Part shown: one piece after another, positions 7,330 to 10,099 of the stretch
Numbering within the stretch: position 1 is the first letter of the stretch
Layout: the number at the start of each line of letters is the position of its first letter
Assembly (NCBI GenBank): GCA_964432835.1
Contig: CAYSPA010000043.1
Coordinates: 1-10,099, forward strand
Source: B18-G2 sp964432835
GTDB lineage: Archaea; Thermoplasmatota; E2; DHVEG-1; B18-G2
Reading direction: 5' to 3'
DNA length: 10,099 bases
Made by a program: the position numbers and the translations under genes
Notes under the pieces: model-generated
The model's input: only the letters and a program-made list of their open reading frames with translations
Told to the model about the DNA's origin: nothing
The model's database searches: none

Positions 7330-7347
7330 TTATAATCTGGTTATAAT
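7330..7347. repeat. Direct repeat TTATAAT, 11-base spacing
   Basis: TTATAATctggTTATAAT places two identical 7-base units 11 bases apart, one helical turn, directly before the start codon of the transglutaminase-like gene. It could be a TATA element plus a duplicate, or a regulator site. A chance occurrence in AT-rich DNA is possible. Confidence 0.45.
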
Positions 7348-7374
7348 GAAGCAAAATTTCAATTATTTGGTGCC

Positions 7375-7390
7375 CATAGACCCATCTATG
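7375..7390. repeat. Inverted repeat in the divergent spacer
   Basis: CATAGAcccaTCTATG has perfect 6-base arms around a 4-base centre. It lies between the two candidate promoters, just upstream of the purS TATA-like element. Operator-like placement is the reason for listing it; no regulator is known for it. Confidence 0.4.
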
Positions 7391-7435
7391 AATCGATAGC
7401 TTAATCAACGCCCTTCTGTTTTTCAGACCAACATT

Positions 7436-7687
7436 ATGTTCGAAGCAATTGTAAAAATCGGATTAAAGGAAGGAATTAGCGATCCCGAAGGTGCCACAAC
7501 CATGAAATCTCTCCACCTCCTCGGTTTTGATACAGTTAAGGATGTGAGGACCCAGAAGATTTTCCTCATCAGGATGGATGAGAAGGATGAGAAGACGGTG
7601 AGGAAAAAAGTTGATGAGATGTGCCAGAAGTTGCTCACGAATCCTGTTATTCACAGCTATGAGGTCGAGATAAGAAAGGTGGATTGA
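7436..7687 (+). CDS. purS: PurS, small subunit of phosphoribosylformylglycinamidine synthase
   Basis: The 83-residue protein matches PurS in length and pattern: MFEAIVKIGLKEGISDPEG at the N-terminus, then LHLLGFDTVKDVRTQKIF and a C-terminal strand NPVIHSYEVEIRKV. PurS is a small dimeric cytoplasmic protein that bridges PurL and the glutaminase PurQ in the complex converting FGAR, ATP and glutamine to FGAM, the fourth step of purine synthesis. The ATG at 7436 gives the standard N-terminus. It has no Shine-Dalgarno site and is likely leaderless or nearly so. Its stop is followed after one base by the purL ATG, so the two form a tight operon. Confidence 0.93.
   Translation: MFEAIVKIGLKEGISDPEGATTMKSLHLLGFDTVKDVRTQKIFLIRMDEKDEKTVRKKVDEMCQKLLTNPVIHSYEVEIRKVD
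7676..7682 (+). promoter_or_regulatory. Ribosome binding site of purL
   Basis: AAGGTGG at the end of purS lies 6 bases before the purL ATG at 7689 and supports that start and re-initiation after purS. Confidence 0.55.
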
Positions 7688-7688
7688 T

Positions 7689-10028
7689 ATGCCCATAGAA
7701 AAACTCCTGAAGAGAAGAGACGTTCCTTTTGAACTCTATGAAATAGACTTACTTAACGCTGATGATAACGAACTCGAGGAGATAAGCGGGGAGATGGGTC
7801 TCGCTCTTTCTCTTTATGAGATGAAACTCATCAGGGATTATTTCAGAAAGAAAGGAAGAAACCCAACAGATATAGAACTCCAGGCATTCGGGCAAGCATG
7901 GAGTGAGCACTGCTGTTACAAATCATCGAAATACCCTCTCAAAAAATACCTATTCGATATAGAGAAGGATAGGATCATTGTAAGAGAAGATGCTGGGGTT
8001 ATGGAATTCGATGAGAATCACTACTATGTCGCTGCTCTGGAATCTCACAACCACCCATCTGCCGTTGAACCCTATGGAGGCGCAGCAACGGGGATAGGAG
8101 GAATCGTTAGAGATGTTGTCTGCATGGGTGCACAACCAATAGCATTCGTGGATCCTCTTTTCTTTGGACCTCTGGATTACGACTTTAACAAACTCCCCAA
8201 AGGGACAAAACATCCCAGATTTCTCTTCAAGGGAGTTGTTGATGGTATAAGAGATTATGGCAATAGAATAGGTATCCCTACAGTTGCCGGTCAGGTTGTT
8301 TTCCATGAGAAATACGTTGGAAACTGCTTGGTGAATGTTGGATGCATAGGTATAATGCCAAAAAAACATCTTGTCAGAAGCAGGGCGAAGGCGCCGGGAG
8401 AGATATTCGTCTATGTTGGTGGAAAAACAGGTAGAGATGGTATACATGGCGTAACTTTTGCATCTGAGGAGCTGAGAGAAGAGAGCGAGATCGAAAGCAG
8501 ATCAGCTGTTCAGGTTGGAGATCCCATACTCAAGGAACCCCTGATTCATGTTACCCTCGAGTGCGTTGAGAAAGGTCTGCTTGAAGGATTGAAAGATTTT
8601 GGAGGTGGAGGATTGTCATGTGTTACAACAGAGCTTGCAAACGCTGCGGGACTTGGAGCGGAGATAGAGCTTGATAATGTACCTCTGAAAGAGCCGGATA
8701 TGAAACCATGGGAGATATGGATATCTGAGAGTCAGGAGAGGATGATGTTTCTCGTCAAAAAGGAGAATCTCGATAAGGTTCTGCACATCTGCAAGAAATG
8801 GGATGTTTTTGCTACACCCGTGGGTAAGGTTATAAAGGATAGGGTTGTGAGAGTTTATTACAGGGGACACAAAATCCTGGAACTTGATACCGAGTTTCTG
8901 ACAGAAGGAGTGGTTTATGACAGCTGTATGAGACCTCTGAAAAAGAGGAAGTCGAAAGAGGAGTTTGTGGATTTTGAAATGCCGGATCTCAGAGAGGTTT
9001 TTCTCAAAGTTCTTGGCTCGATGAACATAGCATCGAAGGAATGGGTCATAAGGCAGTACGACCATGAGGTGAGGGGCTGTACCGTGATAAAGCCTTTGCA
9101 GGGAATCGTTGGAAAGGAATCTCATGGCGATGCTGCCGTAATCAAACCTCTCGAGGATTCATTTAGAGGCATAGCCATAACATCTGATATAAACCCAAAA
9201 TTCACGGAACTCAATCCATACCGGGGCGCATGCTCTGCAGTTGATGAAGTGTGCAGAAATCTCGTAGCAGTTGGAGCGAAGCCCGATAGTTTGCTGGATT
9301 GCTTGAACTTTGGCAATCCGGAAAAGCCAGAGGTGATGGGTGATTTCTACGAGGTTTGCAGAGGTCTTGCAGATGTTGCAAAAGCTTTGGGATTACCTTT
9401 CATTTCCGGAAACGTGAGTTTTTACAACGAGAGCTCAGCAGGAGCGATACCGCCGACGCCGCAGATTACGGGGATAGGCATTGTTCCTGACATAAGGAAA
9501 TGCGTGACCTCCGACTTCAAGGAAAGGGGAAACTACATCTATCTTGTGGGTGAAACAAAGAGAGAGATGGGAGGATCAGAGTATTACGGGGTGATGGGTT
9601 TAAAGGGTGGTAAGGTACCAGAAGTGGATGTTGAACTTTTGAAGAGAAGCGTGGATGCTCTGCTTGAGCTTATATGGAATGGTTATGTGAGAAGTTGCCA
9701 TGATCTGAGTGAGGGTGGTCTTGCCGTTGCTGTTGCCGAGAGTTCGATAGGTGGAGATATTGGAGTTGAGATCGATATCGATGGTGTTGCGGATTTGAGG
9801 GAGGATTTTGTTCTGTTTTCGGAGAGCAATACCAGATGGATAATCGAAACCGGGGAGAAAGATAAGGTTGAGGAGATTCTATCCGCTCGCAATGTTCCTT
9901 TCAGGTTGATAGGGAAAACTGGAGGAAGAGAAATCAGATTTCTAAAGGATGGAGAGAAGTTGCTCTCCGTAGATGTGGATACCGCAAGAAAAATATGGAG
10001 AGATGGAATATTGAGGTTTATGGGTTAG
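7689..10028 (+). CDS. purL: PurL, phosphoribosylformylglycinamidine synthase synthetase subunit
   Basis: The 779-residue protein is the ATP-dependent synthetase subunit of FGAM synthase: FGAR plus ATP plus ammonia delivered by PurQ gives FGAM. It is the short, separate-subunit form without a C-terminal glutaminase domain, slightly longer than typical bacterial examples (about 740 residues). Visible family motifs include QAWSEHCCYKSSKYPLKKYL (His74), ALESHNHPSAVEPYGGAATG (His120, His122), GIGGIVRDV, DFGGGGLSC (303-311), SESQERMMF (346-354), QYDHEVRG (456-463), NFGNPEKPEVMG (540-551), SGNVSFYNE (573-581) and CHDLSEGGLAVAVAE. The two repeated AIRS-like halves, each a nucleotide-binding unit, are complete. 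It is coupled to purS. No purQ follows; a convergent gene begins at once, so the glutaminase must be encoded elsewhere. Confidence 0.97.
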   Translation: MPIEKLLKRRDVPFELYEIDLLNADDNELEEISGEMGLALSLYEMKLIRDYFRKKGRNPTDIELQAFGQAWSEHCCYKSSKYPLKKYLFDIEKDRIIVREDAGVMEFDENHYYVAALESHNHPSAVEPYGGAATGIGGIVRDVVCMGAQPIAFVDPLFFGPLDYDFNKLPKGTKHPRFLFKGVVDGIRDYGNRIGIPTVAGQVVFHEKYVGNCLVNVGCIGIMPKKHLVRSRAKAPGEIFVYVGGKTGRDGIHGVTFASEELREESEIESRSAVQVGDPILKEPLIHVTLECVEKGLLEGLKDFGGGGLSCVTTELANAAGLGAEIELDNVPLKEPDMKPWEIWISESQERMMFLVKKENLDKVLHICKKWDVFATPVGKVIKDRVVRVYYRGHKILELDTEFLTEGVVYDSCMRPLKKRKSKEEFVDFEMPDLREVFLKVLGSMNIASKEWVIRQYDHEVRGCTVIKPLQGIVGKESHGDAAVIKPLEDSFRGIAITSDINPKFTELNPYRGACSAVDEVCRNLVAVGAKPDSLLDCLNFGNPEKPEVMGDFYEVCRGLADVAKALGLPFISGNVSFYNESSAGAIPPTPQITGIGIVPDIRKCVTSDFKERGNYIYLVGETKREMGGSEYYGVMGLKGGKVPEVDVELLKRSVDALLELIWNGYVRSCHDLSEGGLAVAVAESSIGGDIGVEIDIDGVADLREDFVLFSESNTRWIIETGEKDKVEEILSARNVPFRLIGKTGGREIRFLKDGEKLLSVDVDTARKIWRDGILRFMG

Positions 10029-10099
10029 GTTTTTTTATTGCTTTCTATCGTGAATGTATCGTGGTGCAAATCTTCTTTATTGCCCAAGGCATCAACGGC
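10025..10099 (-). CDS. C-terminal end of a probable surface protein (partial)
   Basis: The minus strand is open from the window edge to a TAA at 10025-10027 and encodes 24 residues, AVDALGNKEDLHHDTFTIE followed by SNKKT. The first part has the closing-strand pattern of an archaeal Ig-like or CARDB-type domain (A-x-D-x-x-GN-...-FTI), much like VRAEDKAGN...FNFTV in the large secreted protein here. Its stop overlaps the purL stop by two bases in opposite orientation. The piece is too short for a family call, and a chance open frame remains possible. Confidence 0.5.
   Translation of the reverse strand, partial: AVDALGNKEDLHHDTFTIESNKKT
10030..10036 (+). terminator. T-rich terminator after purL
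   Basis: A run of seven T starts two bases after the purL stop codon. Oligo-T tracts without a hairpin are the usual intrinsic stop signal for archaeal RNA polymerase. The tract doubles as two lysine codons of the probable convergent gene. Confidence 0.55.

Larger units (their letters stand above)
7327..7435. promoter_or_regulatory. Divergent promoter region between the transglutaminase-like pair and purSL
   Basis: This 109-base AT-rich spacer must contain start signals for both directions. Toward purS, GATAGCTTAATC (7395-7406) resembles a BRE/TATA element about 33 bases before the ATG, implying a very short leader, and no Shine-Dalgarno site is present. Toward the minus strand, AAATAATT (7361-7368) and two ATTATAA copies (7330-7347) are candidate TATA elements; I cannot choose between them. 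A perfect inverted repeat lies at 7375-7390. Confidence 0.5.

Noticed and set aside
7950..8447. Minus-strand open frame of about 165 codons inside purL
   Set aside because: purL is unmistakable here; the reverse frame is an antisense shadow with no family pattern.
8616..9125. Minus-strand open frame of about 169 codons inside purL
   Set aside because: Same reason: it covers conserved purL motifs on the other strand and shows no start signal.

Overview
This window comes from an archaeal chromosome. The evidence is a UPF0200-type archaeal P-loop NTPase, a PurS/PurL pair of the separate-subunit kind, secreted proteins dense in N-x-S/T sequons, and at least one gene whose BRE/TATA-like element sits about 26 bases before the start codon, as expected for a leaderless transcript. 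Arginine is often AGA/AGG and isoleucine often ATA. A mesophilic to thermophilic euryarchaeote (Archaeoglobi-, Syntrophoarchaeum- or ANME-1-like) is my guess from general style. No rRNA, tRNA, insertion sequence or CRISPR array was seen, and no gene-free stretch exceeds 300 bases.

Layout: (1) bases 1-552, plus strand, the 5'-truncated UPF0200 nucleotide-kinase-like gene. (2) Bases 561-7326, minus strand, four genes for exported or membrane-anchored proteins. In transcription order they are a membrane-anchored coiled-coil protein with an apparently intact transglutaminase-like Cys-His-Glu site; a tandem paralogue that has lost the Cys and His; a 1504-residue secreted protein with CARDB/Ig-like domains, alpha/beta domains, a TolB-like propeller and a C-terminal gingipain-type (C25) peptidase domain; and a translationally coupled, single-pass membrane protein with two beta-sandwich regions. 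(3) Bases 7436-10028, plus strand, purS and purL, divergent from the surface cluster across a 109-base spacer. (4) The last 75 bases, minus strand, read as the C-terminus of another probable surface protein, whose stop codon overlaps the purL stop.

How the parts may work together: PurS and PurL are two of the three subunits of FGAM synthase in purine synthesis; the glutaminase PurQ is not here. The minus-strand block looks like an undescribed cell-surface module. Its large protease lacks any anchor of its own, but the next gene, overlapping its stop codon, supplies a protein with a C-terminal membrane helix. The active/dead transglutaminase-like pair upstream could act on the same envelope substrates or on maturation of the large protein. 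That functional link is inference from gene order.
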